This document shows positions 8,392 to 18,276 of a stretch of DNA of 64,000 nucleotides, piece after piece. Positions within the stretch are counted from its first letter, which is position 1; every line of letters starts with the position of its first letter. This DNA comes from Pacificoceanicola onchidii (GTDB taxonomy: Bacteria > Pseudomonadota > Alphaproteobacteria > Rhodobacterales > Rhodobacteraceae): contig NZ_SRXY01000011.1 in NCBI RefSeq assembly GCF_004804335.1, positions 1-64,000 of the forward strand, read 5' to 3'. A program made the position numbers and the translations under genes. The notes under the pieces were generated by a model, which was not told the origin of the DNA, did not search any database, and worked only from the letters and a program-made list of their open reading frames with translations.

Positions 8392-9876
8392 ATGGACCAG
8401 AGCAAGATCGAGGCCCTGCGGGCCGCCCCCTTGGAGCCGTTTGGGCACCTGATTGACGGCAAGTCCGTTGCGGCCTCGGACGGGGCGGTGATGGAGGTTG
8501 TCTCTCCGATTGACGGGCAGGTGTTGACCACCGTGGCGAAAGGCACGGCGGAGGACATGAACAGGGCCATCGCCTCTGCCCGCGCCGCCTTCGAGGATGG
8601 GCGCTGGTCCGGCATGCCCCCGGCGGCGCGCAAGGCGGTGATGCACCGCTGGGCCGATCTGATCGAGCAGCACGCGCTGGAGCTGGCGGTGCTGGGCGTG
8701 CGCGACAATGGTACGGAAATCGGCATGGCGCTGAAGGCCGAGCCGGGCTCGGCAGCGGCGACGATCCGATATTATGCCGAGGCGCTGGACAAGGTGTATG
8801 GCGAGATCGCGCCCACGTCCGGGGATGTGCTGGGGCTGGTTCACAAGGAGCCTGTCGGGGTTGTGGGGGCTATCATACCGTGGAATTTCCCGATGATGAT
8901 CGGCGCCTGGAAACTGGGGCCGGCGCTGGCCATGGGCAATTCGGTGGTTCTGAAACCGGCAGAGACCGCCTCGCTGTCCCTGATGCGGATGTGCGCGCTG
9001 GCGCTGGAGGCGGGTCTGCCGTCGGGTGTGCTCAACGCGGTCACCGGCGAAGGTGCGGTGGTGGGTGAGGCGCTGGGATTGTCGATGGATGTCGATGTGC
9101 TGGTGTTCACCGGCTCGGGCGGCACCGGGCGCAGGCTGCTCCGGTATGCGGCGCAGTCCAACCTCAAGCGGGTTTACCTTGAGCTGGGCGGCAAATCGCC
9201 GAACATCGTTTTTGCCGATGCGCCGAACCTCGACGAGGCCGCGAAGGTCGCGGCGGGCGGGATTTTCCGCAATGCCGGGCAGGTCTGTGTGGCGGGCTCG
9301 CGCCTTTTGGTCGAGCGGGCGATCCACGATGAGTTTGTCGCGGCGGTTGCCCGCGCGGCGGAGGCGATGCGCGTTGGTGATCCGCTGGATGTGTCGACGC
9401 AGATCGGGGCTGTGAACTCCGAGACCCAGATGGCGCAGAACCTGCGCTTTGTGGAAACCGCGACGGCGGAGGGCGGCGAGATCGTCACGGGGGGCGGGCG
9501 GATCCTTCAGGAGACCGGCGGGACCTACATGGCGCCCACGGTTGTCAGCGGCGTGACGCCGGAGGCGACGCTTTTTCAAAACGAGGTGTTCGGGCCGGTG
9601 CTTGCGGTGACGGCGTTTGAGGGCGACGATGACGCCATTCGCCTCGCCAATGCGACGGACTTTGGTCTGGCGGGCGGGGTCTGGACGTCAAACCTGAGCC
9701 GCGCCCACCGGATGATCCGCGCGGTGCGCACCGGCGTGATGCATGTGAACACCTATGGCGGGGCCGATGGGACGGTGCCGTTGGGCGGGGTCGGACAATC
9801 GGGCAATGGCGCGGACAAATCCCTGCACGCGATTGAGAAATACATCGATCTCAAGACCGCCTGGATCAAACTGTAA
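8392..9876 (+). CDS. NAD(P)-dependent aldehyde dehydrogenase
   Basis: This 494-aa class I/II-like aldehyde dehydrogenase oxidises an aldehyde to the acid. Landmarks are PWNFPMM at the cofactor site, FTGSGGTG, the general base in LELGGKSPN, and the nucleophile in GQVCVAGSR (Cys299). I use ATG 8392, preceded by AAAGGTAAGGG; the longer frame would overlap tctA. It is the third gene of the TTT operon and is followed after nine bases by a Tm-1-like gene. It probably handles an intermediate of the compound that TctAB imports. The aldehyde is not identifiable from sequence. Confidence 0.92.
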   Translation: MDQSKIEALRAAPLEPFGHLIDGKSVAASDGAVMEVVSPIDGQVLTTVAKGTAEDMNRAIASARAAFEDGRWSGMPPAARKAVMHRWADLIEQHALELAVLGVRDNGTEIGMALKAEPGSAAATIRYYAEALDKVYGEIAPTSGDVLGLVHKEPVGVVGAIIPWNFPMMIGAWKLGPALAMGNSVVLKPAETASLSLMRMCALALEAGLPSGVLNAVTGEGAVVGEALGLSMDVDVLVFTGSGGTGRRLLRYAAQSNLKRVYLELGGKSPNIVFADAPNLDEAAKVAAGGIFRNAGQVCVAGSRLLVERAIHDEFVAAVARAAEAMRVGDPLDVSTQIGAVNSETQMAQNLRFVETATAEGGEIVTGGGRILQETGGTYMAPTVVSGVTPEATLFQNEVFGPVLAVTAFEGDDDAIRLANATDFGLAGGVWTSNLSRAHRMIRAVRTGVMHVNTYGGADGTVPLGGVGQSGNGADKSLHAIEKYIDLKTAWIKL

Positions 9877-9885
9877 GAGGCAAGC

Positions 9886-11124
9886 ATGACGGACAAAACG
9901 ATCCTCGTTGTTGGAACCTACGACACGAAAGATGCGGAGCTTGGCTTTCTGTCGCGCTGCATTGCGGACCAGGGCGGCCGCGTGGCGACCATGGATGTCT
10001 CTGTTCTGGGCGATCCGTCCCAGCCGACGGATTACTCCAAACATGCGGTCGCCGAGGAAGGCGGCAGCTCGATCAGGGCCGCCATCGACAGCGGCGACGA
10101 AAACCACGCGATGCAGATCATGGCGAAAGGGGCGAGCCTGCTGGCGGCGCGTCTTTTCGCGGAAGGGCGCTTTGACGGGGTGATTGTGCTGGGCGGCACC
10201 ATGGGCACCGATCTGGCGCTGGATGTCTGCGCGGCGCTGCCTTTGGGCGTGCCGAAATACATTGTCTCCACCGTCTCCTTCTCGCCGCTGATCCCGGCGG
10301 AGCGCCTGCCCGCCGATGTGCAGATGATCCTCTGGGCCGGGGGGCTCTATGGGTTGAACTCGGTCTGCAAGGCCTCGTTGAGCCAGGCCGCGGGGGCGGT
10401 TCTGGGTGCGGCGCGGGCGGTTCAGCCGCCCGAGGCCAAAAAACCGCTGGTCGGGATGATGTCGCTCGGCACCTCGGCGTTGAAGTACGTGGTGCCGCTG
10501 AAGCCCGCGCTGGAGGCGCGCGGTTTCGAGGTGGCGGTGTTTCACGCCACGGGCATGGGCGGGCGCGCTTTTGAGAGCCTTGCAGGGCAGGGGGCCTTTG
10601 TCTGTACGTTTGATTTCTGCACGCAGGAGCTTGGCAATCACATTCATGGCTCGGACATTTCAGCGGGGGAGGACCGCCTGACCCATGCGGGCAAGTCCGG
10701 CACGCCGCAGATCGTCGCGCCCGGCTGCTATGATCTGGTGGATATCGTGGGCTGGAAGCCGGTGCCGGAGAAATGGCGCGCTCATCTGAGTCATGCGCAC
10801 AACCGGCTTTTGACATCCATTGTTCTCAATACCGAGGAACGCCGCGCCGTGGCGCGGGCCCATGCCGAGCGACTGGCCGAGGCCAAGGCCCCGGTTTCGA
10901 TGATCCTGCCGTCGCATGGTCTGGGTGAATGGGACCGGGAAGGGGCGGATCTTTATGACAAGGATGGGCTGGACGCCTTCCTGACCGAGATGCGCGAAAC
11001 GCTTCCCGCGAATGTCACCCGGCATGACATTGATTGCCATATCAATGACGCGGGCTTTGCCGAGAAGGCGCTTGAGATCTTTGATGGCTGGTGTGCGGAT
11101 GGCACGGTGAAGACCCGCGTCTAG
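9886..11124 (+). CDS. Tm-1-like ATP-binding domain protein (UPF0261)
   Basis: This 412-aa protein resembles the UPF0261/Tm-1 family. The N-terminal half has a Rossmann-like start (LVVGTYDTKDAELGFL) and a glycine-rich GGTMGTDLA loop. The C-terminal half begins near residue 190 with VGMMSLGTSAL and resembles a TIM-barrel-like part with SHGLGEWD near the end. Plant Tm-1 binds viral replicase, but the bacterial role is poorly defined and the gene often sits in catabolic operons. Here it closes the tctBA-aldehyde dehydrogenase set. I cannot assign a reaction. Confidence 0.85.
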   Translation: MTDKTILVVGTYDTKDAELGFLSRCIADQGGRVATMDVSVLGDPSQPTDYSKHAVAEEGGSSIRAAIDSGDENHAMQIMAKGASLLAARLFAEGRFDGVIVLGGTMGTDLALDVCAALPLGVPKYIVSTVSFSPLIPAERLPADVQMILWAGGLYGLNSVCKASLSQAAGAVLGAARAVQPPEAKKPLVGMMSLGTSALKYVVPLKPALEARGFEVAVFHATGMGGRAFESLAGQGAFVCTFDFCTQELGNHIHGSDISAGEDRLTHAGKSGTPQIVAPGCYDLVDIVGWKPVPEKWRAHLSHAHNRLLTSIVLNTEERRAVARAHAERLAEAKAPVSMILPSHGLGEWDREGADLYDKDGLDAFLTEMRETLPANVTRHDIDCHINDAGFAEKALEIFDGWCADGTVKTRV

Positions 11125-11152
11125 GGCGGCCAGAGTCTCGCCGGGCCAGTGT

Positions 11153-11617
11153 CTAACCGGGATTGTCCGGGTCGAGCCGGGCGAGCAGATCGAGCAGTTG
11201 CTCGTAGTTCTCTGCGCCAAGGGTCGCCTTGAACCGGTCGACGATCCTGGCGGCCTGATCGGAATGATCGTCGATGAGCTTCTGGCCCGCCAAGGTGATC
11301 TCGACGAACTGCCGGCGGCGGTCGGCCTTGTCCCGCGTCTGGGTGACAAGCCCTTTTTCCTTGAGCGTATTGGCGATGCGCGTGAGGCTGGGAAAGAGCA
11401 GGCTGGCACGATCCGCGAGAGTCTTGGTGTCGAGCGGGCCGAACTCCGAAAGCACACGCAGCACGCGCCATTGCTGTTCGGTGATGCCCGTGTCCGAGAG
11501 CATGTCCCGGATTGGGAGCATGACCCCTTCGCGCGCGCGGATCAGGGCAATCGGCAGCGATCGCGCGGTGGAGGGCAGGGCACCCGTGCCCGCTGCCTGA
11601 GACGTCTTCGAATTCAT
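11153..11617 (-). CDS. hpaR: MarR-family repressor of the homoprotocatechuate operon
   Basis: This 154-aa MarR-type winged-helix protein has ITEQQWRVLRVLSEFGPLD leading into the DNA-binding region, with LFPSLTRIANTLKEKGLV and the wing TRDKADRRR. This is the HpaR-like arrangement. It is divergent from hpaE, and the space between holds two AT-rich palindromes at 11658-11688 that overlap the candidate hpaE promoter. The start is ATG 11617, because the longer frame would run across those operators. By analogy with HpaR of enterobacteria it should be a repressor released by a pathway aromatic; that is family knowledge, not shown here. Confidence 0.85.
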   Translation of the reverse strand: MNSKTSQAAGTGALPSTARSLPIALIRAREGVMLPIRDMLSDTGITEQQWRVLRVLSEFGPLDTKTLADRASLLFPSLTRIANTLKEKGLVTQTRDKADRRRQFVEITLAGQKLIDDHSDQAARIVDRFKATLGAENYEQLLDLLARLDPDNPG

Positions 11618-11638
11618 GCGACAGGAATAAACTTTGGC

Positions 11639-11667
11639 TTGACAGCAGGCAAGTCGATTAATTAACT
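11639..11667 (+). promoter_or_regulatory. Candidate hpaE promoter
   Basis: A perfect TTGACA lies at 11639-11644, and TTAACT lies 17 bases later at 11662-11667. The -10 element falls inside the inverted repeat at 11658-11680, which fits repression by HpaR. The -10 match is moderate. Confidence 0.45.
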
Positions 11668-11688
11668 TGGCAATAATTAACATGTTAA
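11658..11688. promoter_or_regulatory. Candidate HpaR operators, two overlapping palindromes
   Basis: TTAATTA (11658-11664) and TAATTAA (11674-11680) form a perfect inverted repeat with a 9-base spacer. TTAACATGTTAA at 11677-11688 is a perfect 12-bp palindrome overlapping its right arm. AT-rich palindromes between divergent genes are typical of MarR-family operators. Confidence 0.65.
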
Positions 11689-11789
11689 GGATTCGTATTG
11701 CCGCAAGTCCGACCCGGCTAGAACTGCCAGAGTTTGCACGGCGCGGCGCGCGGAATTCCAACCTGTTGTAACTCTTTGGAGGGGGCAAG

Positions 11790-13301
11790 ATGAGCGCACT
11801 CGACGACAACATCGCCAAGCTGGACGGCTTTCTGGGGCGGTTCCGGGAGACCGGAATTCTGAACCGCATTGCAGGCGCGGATGTGGCAGGCTCCGAAGGG
11901 GTTTTTCAGAGCACCTCTCCCGTCGACAAAAGTGTTATCTGCGAGGTGGCGCATGGCAGCGCGGCGGATATCGACGCCGCCGCCACGGCCGCTTCTGAGG
12001 CGTTTCCGGCGTGGCGCGATATGCCCGCAAAACAGCGCCGGGACGTGCTGATCCGGATTGCCGAAGGGATCGAGGCGCGGGCCGAAGAGATCGCGCTGTG
12101 CGAATGCTGGGACACCGGTCAGGCTTACAAGTTCATGTCGAAGGCCGCGCTGCGCGGGGCGGAAAACTTCCGCTACTTTGCCGATCAGGTGGTGCAGGCC
12201 CGCGATGGTCAGCACCTGAAAAGTCCAACCCTGATGAATGTCACCACCCGCGTGCCGATTGGTCCGGTGGGGGTGATCACGCCGTGGAACACGCCGTTCA
12301 TGCTGTCGACCTGGAAGATTGCCCCGGCGCTGGCGGCGGGCTGTACCGTGGTGCACAAGCCTGCCGAGGCCTCGCCGCTGACCGCGCGCCTGCTGGTTGA
12401 GATCGCCGAAGAGGCCGGGTTGCCGCCCGGCGTGCTCAACACGGTCAATGGTTTCGGCGAAGGCGCGGGCAAGGCGCTGTGCGAGCATCCCAAGGTCAAG
12501 GCGATTGCCTTTGTCGGGGAAAGCCGCACCGGCAGCCTGATCACCAAACAGGGCGCGGACACGCTCAAACGCAATCATCTGGAGCTTGGCGGCAAGAACC
12601 CGGTGATCGTCTTTGACGACGCCGATCTTGATCGGGCGCTCGATGCAGTGATCTTCATGATCTATTCGATCAACGGCGAGCGCTGCACCTCGTCTTCGCG
12701 GCTTCTGGTGCAAGAGAGCATACGCGAAGACTTCGAGGCGCGGCTGATCGAGCGGGTGAATGCCATCAAGGTCGGCCATCCGCTGGACCCGGCCACGGAA
12801 ATCGGACCGCTTGTCACCGAAGAGCATTACACCAAGGTCACCAGCTATTTCGACATTGCCAAGGCGGATGGTGCGACGGTTGCAGCGGGCGGCGTGGCGC
12901 TTGGCGACGAAGGGTATTTTGTCCGGCCGACGCTGTTCACCGGGGCCAACAACCAGATGCGGATTGCCCAGGAAGAGATCTTTGGCCCGGTGCTGACCTC
13001 CATCCCGTTCGAAACGGAAGAAGAGGCGCTGCACATGGCAAATGATGTGGCTTACGGCCTGACGGGCTATGTCTGGACCAATGATCTGACCCGCGCGCTG
13101 CGCCTTACGGATCAGCTTGAGGCGGGGATGATCTGGGTGAACTCCGAGAACGTGCGCCACCTGCCGACGCCTTTTGGCGGGCTCAAGGCCAGCGGCATTG
13201 GCCGGGACGGCGGGGATTGGTCTTTCGAATTCTACATGGAGCAGAAGAACATCGCCTTCGCCACCGGGCAGCACAAGATCACCAAGCTGGGAGCGCTGTG
13301 A
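11790..13301 (+). CDS. hpaE: 5-carboxymethyl-2-hydroxymuconate semialdehyde dehydrogenase
   Basis: This 503-aa aldehyde dehydrogenase belongs to the HpaE/HpcC group, which oxidises the ring-cleavage product of homoprotocatechuate (CHMS) to the dicarboxylate. The group is recognisable from SINGERCTSSSR (catalytic Cys299), NTPFMLSTWK and the C-terminal ENVRHLPTPFGG and GGDWSFEFYMEQKN. Catalytic Glu lies in LELGGKNP. The start ATG 11790 has GGAGGGGG nine bases upstream. Its stop overlaps the hpaD start by one base (TGATG). It opens the operon under the HpaR-type operator, and this gene order strongly supports the assignment. Confidence 0.95.
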   Translation: MSALDDNIAKLDGFLGRFRETGILNRIAGADVAGSEGVFQSTSPVDKSVICEVAHGSAADIDAAATAASEAFPAWRDMPAKQRRDVLIRIAEGIEARAEEIALCECWDTGQAYKFMSKAALRGAENFRYFADQVVQARDGQHLKSPTLMNVTTRVPIGPVGVITPWNTPFMLSTWKIAPALAAGCTVVHKPAEASPLTARLLVEIAEEAGLPPGVLNTVNGFGEGAGKALCEHPKVKAIAFVGESRTGSLITKQGADTLKRNHLELGGKNPVIVFDDADLDRALDAVIFMIYSINGERCTSSSRLLVQESIREDFEARLIERVNAIKVGHPLDPATEIGPLVTEEHYTKVTSYFDIAKADGATVAAGGVALGDEGYFVRPTLFTGANNQMRIAQEEIFGPVLTSIPFETEEEALHMANDVAYGLTGYVWTNDLTRALRLTDQLEAGMIWVNSENVRHLPTPFGGLKASGIGRDGGDWSFEFYMEQKNIAFATGQHKITKLGAL

Positions 13302-14155
13302 TGGGAGAGATCGTACTTGCTGCAAAGTGCACCCATGTGCCCACGATGCTGATGTCCGAGCAGGACGGCCCGGTGAAAGGCAAGCGCCAGAGCGCCATTG
13401 ATGGCCATTTCGAAATCGCGCGGCGGGCCAAGGCGCTCGGGGCGGATACGGTGATCATCTGCGATACCCATTGGGTCATCAACGCCGGCTTTCACATCAA
13501 TGCCAACAGCCGGTTCGAAGGGCTGTTCACCTCGAACGAGTTCCCGCAGTTCATTCAGAACATGCCCTATGACTATCAGGGCAACCCGGAGCTGGGCGAT
13601 GCCATTGCAAGGGAGGCGACGGAGCGCGGGGCCTATACGCTGGCGCATCATCTGGATTCGCTGGAGCTGGAATACGGATCGCTGGTGCCGATGCGGTTCA
13701 TGTCCCGCGCCCACGAGATGAAGGTTGTCTCTGTCGCGGCCTGGTGCACGGTGCACGATCACGAGGAAAGCCGCATTGTCGGCGAGGCGATCCGCGCGGC
13801 CGTTGAGGCTTCGGACAGCAAGGTCCTGCTGGTCGCCTCCGGCTCCTTGAGCCACAAGATCTGGCCGAACAAGGATTACGCTGCCAACAACGGCACCTTC
13901 ACGATCAGCTCCGAATTCAACCGCCAGATGGATCTGCATGTGCTCGACATGTGGCAACGCGGCGATCACGCAACCTTCCTGAAGATGCTGCCGGAATACG
14001 CGGAGTTCTGCTGTGGCGAAGGGTCCATGCACGACACGGCGATGCTGTATGGCGCGCTTGGCTGGGAGGCATACGACGCCCAATGCGAAGTGGTGACCGA
14101 GTATTTCCCCTCGTCCGGCACCGGCCAGACCAACGTCATCTTTCCTGTGACATAG
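13301..14155 (+). CDS. hpaD: 3,4-dihydroxyphenylacetate 2,3-dioxygenase, LigB type
   Basis: This 284-aa type II (LigB-superfamily) extradiol dioxygenase opens homoprotocatechuate to CHMS using Fe(II). It follows the enterobacterial HpaD/HpcB pattern: a KCTHVP start with His12, DTHWVINAGFHIN with His57, LEYGSLVPMRFM, ASGSLSH, and LPEYAEFCCGEGSMHDT, ending in PSSGTGQTN. The start ATG 13301 overlaps the hpaE stop. The next gene encodes an unrelated VOC-fold enzyme for apparently the same reaction, which is unusual. The reading is confident because similarity runs over the whole length. Confidence 0.95.
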   Translation: MGEIVLAAKCTHVPTMLMSEQDGPVKGKRQSAIDGHFEIARRAKALGADTVIICDTHWVINAGFHINANSRFEGLFTSNEFPQFIQNMPYDYQGNPELGDAIAREATERGAYTLAHHLDSLELEYGSLVPMRFMSRAHEMKVVSVAAWCTVHDHEESRIVGEAIRAAVEASDSKVLLVASGSLSHKIWPNKDYAANNGTFTISSEFNRQMDLHVLDMWQRGDHATFLKMLPEYAEFCCGEGSMHDTAMLYGALGWEAYDAQCEVVTEYFPSSGTGQTNVIFPVT

Positions 14156-14164
14156 GAGACCTTC

Positions 14165-15144
<980 letters not shown>

Positions 15145-15148
<4 letters not shown>

Positions 15149-16620
15149 GCCTGCCCGCCTTGAAAGACACCGCGCTGCTGAAACAGGCGGCGCGGGTTGG
15201 GGCGCGCTGGATTGCCGCCGATGAGACCGGGATCGCAGTGACCAACCCGGCAACAGGGGCAGTGATCGGTCATGTGCCTGACCTTGGCGCGGATGAGACC
15301 GAAGAGGCCATCGCGGCGGCAGCCTTGGCGCAGAAATCCTGGGCGGCGCTGACCGCAAAGGCGCGCAGCGCCGTACTGCGGCGCTGGTACGATCTGATCA
15401 TGGCACATCAGGACGATCTCGCCCGGATCCTGACCGCCGAGCAGGGCAAGCCGCTGGCAGAAGCGCGCGGCGAGATCGCCTATGGCGCGTCTTTCATCGA
15501 ATGGTACGCCGAAGAGGCGCGGCGGGCCTATGGCGACATCACGCCGGGACATGCGCCGGACAAGCGGATCGTGACGATCAAGCAGCCGATCGGCGTGGTG
15601 GCGGCGATCACGCCGTGGAACTTCCCCAATGCGATGATCACGCGCAAGGCCGGGCCCGCTTTGGCGGCGGGCTGTGCCATGGTTCTGAAACCGGCGGCGC
15701 AAACGCCGTTTTCAGCCATCGCGCTTGCGGTTCTGGCAGAAGAAGCCGGTCTGCCGTCCGGGCTTTTCTCGGTCATCACCGGCGAGGCCCGTGCCATTGG
15801 CGGAGTGATGACCGCCAGCCAGACCGTGCGCAAGCTGACCTTCACCGGATCAACCGGCGTGGGCGCGGCGCTCTATGCGCAATGCGCACCGACGATCAAG
15901 AAGCTGGGGCTGGAACTGGGCGGCAACGCGCCGTTCATTGTCTTTGATGACGCGGATCTGGATGCGGCGGTAGAGGGGGCGATTGTCGCCAATTTCCGCA
16001 ACAACGGCCAGACCTGCGTCTGTGCGAACCGGATTTATGTGCAATCAGGGGTCTATGATGCCTTTGCCGAGAAGCTGGCGGCGCGGGTGGCGACGCTCGC
16101 CACCGGCAATGGCATGGAGGAGGGCGTCACTTTCGGCCCGCTGATCGATGACGCTGCCGTGGCAAAGGTGCAGGCCCATATCGCGGACGCCACGGGCAAG
16201 GGGGCGGCCATTACTCTGGGTGGCAAGCCGCATGGCTTGGGCGGGACGTTCTTTGAGCCGACGATCCTCACCGGTGTGACATCGGACATGGCCGTGGCCA
16301 GGGAAGAGACCTTTGGCCCGGTTGCGCCGCTGTTTCGGTTCGAGACCGAAGCGGAGGTTGTCACCGCCGCCAATGAGACCGAGTTCGGGCTTGCCTCGTA
16401 CTTCTACAGCCGGGATCACGCGCGGGTCTGGCGCGTGTCCGAGGCGCTGGATTACGGCATGGTCGGGGTGAACACGGGGCTTGTGTCCACCGCAGAGGCC
16501 CCCTTTGGCGGTGTGAAGTCTTCCGGACTTGGCCGCGAAGGATCGCGCCATGGTCTCGATGACTTCATGGAACTGAAATACATCTGCATGGGCGGGATCG
16601 ACCCGGTTGAGGAGGCATGA
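15145..16620 (+). CDS. gabD: Succinate-semialdehyde dehydrogenase
   Basis: This 491-aa GabD-type aldehyde dehydrogenase should oxidise succinic semialdehyde, the product of HpaI, to succinate, closing the pathway into the TCA cycle. Features are [30 protein letters not shown] with the general base and GQTCVCANR with Cys291. The second cysteine two residues on is typical of GabD. The start overlaps the preceding stop (ATGA), and its own stop overlaps the next start. The operon position fits the last step of homoprotocatechuate breakdown. Confidence 0.92.
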
Positions 16621-17474
16621 TGCGCTTTGCAACTTATTCATCGGGGGGTGAAACCCTCTACGGCGCGGTAACAGACGGCGGCATGGTGGCGGCAACACCG
16701 TTGTTCGAACGCTGGCCAACGCTGCTGGATGTTGTTCAAAACGATGGTCTGAAGCGGTTGGAAGAGGTCACCAAGGGTCAGCCCGTCACCCATACGGATT
16801 ACCGTTTCGAAATGGTGCTGCCGAACGCGCCGCGTATCCTGTGTGTTGGCGTCAATTTTCCGGACCGGAACGCGGAGTACAAGGACGGCAGCGCCCAGCC
16901 CAAGTACATGTCGCTCTTTCCACGGTTCGCCAGTGGGTTCACCGGGCACAACCGCCCGCTGATCCGCCCGCCGGAGAACCACACGCTCGACTACGAAGGC
17001 GAAGTGGCGATTGTGATCGGCAAGGCCGGGCGGCGGATCTCGCAGGAAGACGCCTATGATCACATCGCCGCCCTGACGATCTGCAACGAAGGCACGATCC
17101 GCGATTGGGTGCGCCATGCCAAGTTCAACGTCACCCAAGGTAAGAACTGGGATTGTTCGGGGGCCATCGGGCCGTGGCTTGTGCCGTTCCAGGATGCGGC
17201 GCAGCTTGACGCGGCGCGCATCGTTACCCGGGTGAACGGCGAAGTGCGGCAGGACGATGTGCTCAGCCGCATGATGTTCCCGATCCGGCGAGAGATCGAA
17301 TACATCTCCACCTTCATGACGCTGCAGCCGGGAGACATTATTATCACCGGCACGCCCACCGGGGCCGGGGCCCGGTTTGACCCGCCGCGCTACCTTGCAC
17401 CCGACGATGTTGTCGAAGTTGAGGTCAACGGCATCGGCACCTTGCGCAACACGGTTGAGGATGAAGTGCTATGA
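16617..17474 (+). CDS. Fumarylacetoacetate hydrolase-family enzyme (HpaG/HpaF-like step)
   Basis: This 285-aa single-domain FAH-fold protein has the metal site in LDYEGEVAIVIGK (glutamates near 124-126), GVNFPDRN and ITGTPTGAGA. In the pathway this fold provides the OPET decarboxylase, and in some bacteria also the CHM isomerase. The enterobacterial HpaG is a tandem duplication of about twice this length, and no HpaF tautomerase gene is present here. This protein may do one or both middle steps. Overlapping ATG codons at 16617 and 16620 both fit. It overlaps gabD and hpaH by four bases each. Confidence 0.85.
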   Translation: MMRFATYSSGGETLYGAVTDGGMVAATPLFERWPTLLDVVQNDGLKRLEEVTKGQPVTHTDYRFEMVLPNAPRILCVGVNFPDRNAEYKDGSAQPKYMSLFPRFASGFTGHNRPLIRPPENHTLDYEGEVAIVIGKAGRRISQEDAYDHIAALTICNEGTIRDWVRHAKFNVTQGKNWDCSGAIGPWLVPFQDAAQLDAARIVTRVNGEVRQDDVLSRMMFPIRREIEYISTFMTLQPGDIIITGTPTGAGARFDPPRYLAPDDVVEVEVNGIGTLRNTVEDEVL

Positions 17475-18271
17475 GCCCCGAAGAGCATGAAGCCGCCGCC
17501 ACCGCTTTGCTAAAGGCCGAACAGAGCGGCGAGCAGATTGGCATCCTGAGCCAGAGCCATCCCGAGATGGGCATGGACGACGCCTACGCCATCCAGAACG
17601 CGATTTACCGCGCCAAGATCGCAGCGGGCCGCCGGGTTGTGGGATGGAAGATCGGGCTGACGTCCAAGGCCATGCAATACGCGCTCAATATCGACATTCC
17701 GGACAGCGGCATTCTGTTTGATGACATGGTGTTTGAGACCGGATCGACCGTGCCGAAAGGGCGGTTTATCCAGCCCCGGATCGAAGCGGAAATCGCCTTT
17801 GTGCTCAAGGCGCCTTTGAGCGGGGCCGATATCACCCGAGACGACGTGATCGCGGCGACGGATTACGTGGCCCCTTGCCTCGAAATTCTGGATACGCGGA
17901 TTGTGCGGCAGGATGCGGCAACCGGCAAGACACGCACGGTGTATGACACGATCAGCGACAATGCCGCGAACGCCGGTGTTGTCCTTGGCACGCAGCGCCA
18001 TGCCATTGATGCGTTTGATTTGCGCTGGGTGGGCGCGATCACCACGCGCAACGGGGATGTCGAAGAGACCGGTCTCGGGGCCGGGGTGCTCGACGATCCG
18101 GTTCAAAGCGTTGTATGGCTGGCGCGCCGGATGGCGGGGTATGGTCAGAGCATCGAGCCGGGTCAGATCATCCTGTCCGGCAGTTTCATTCGCCCGGTGG
18201 AATGCCCCTCCGGCACCGACATTCACGCCGACTTCGGGCCGTTTGGTTCGGTCGACATTCGCTTTGGATAA
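17471..18271 (+). CDS. hpaH: 2-oxo-hept-4-ene-1,7-dioate hydratase
   Basis: This 266-aa HpaH/HpcG hydratase adds water to the enol-dioate to give 4-hydroxy-2-oxoheptanedioate. Family features run the whole length: DAYAIQNAIYRAKIAAG, GWKIGLTSKAMQ, RIEAEIAFVL with metal-binding glutamates, ATDYVAPCLEI, TISDNAANAGVVLG and IILSGSFIRPV. The size matches the family. The ATG overlaps the preceding stop (ATGA) and hpaI follows after five bases. Confidence 0.95.
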   Translation: MSPEEHEAAATALLKAEQSGEQIGILSQSHPEMGMDDAYAIQNAIYRAKIAAGRRVVGWKIGLTSKAMQYALNIDIPDSGILFDDMVFETGSTVPKGRFIQPRIEAEIAFVLKAPLSGADITRDDVIAATDYVAPCLEILDTRIVRQDAATGKTRTVYDTISDNAANAGVVLGTQRHAIDAFDLRWVGAITTRNGDVEETGLGAGVLDDPVQSVVWLARRMAGYGQSIEPGQIILSGSFIRPVECPSGTDIHADFGPFGSVDIRFG

Positions 18272-18276
18272 GTCTC

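Noticed and set aside
11718-13325. 535-codon minus-strand frame over hpaE
   Set aside because: It is antisense to a confidently identified gene and lacks a ribosome site and any domain.
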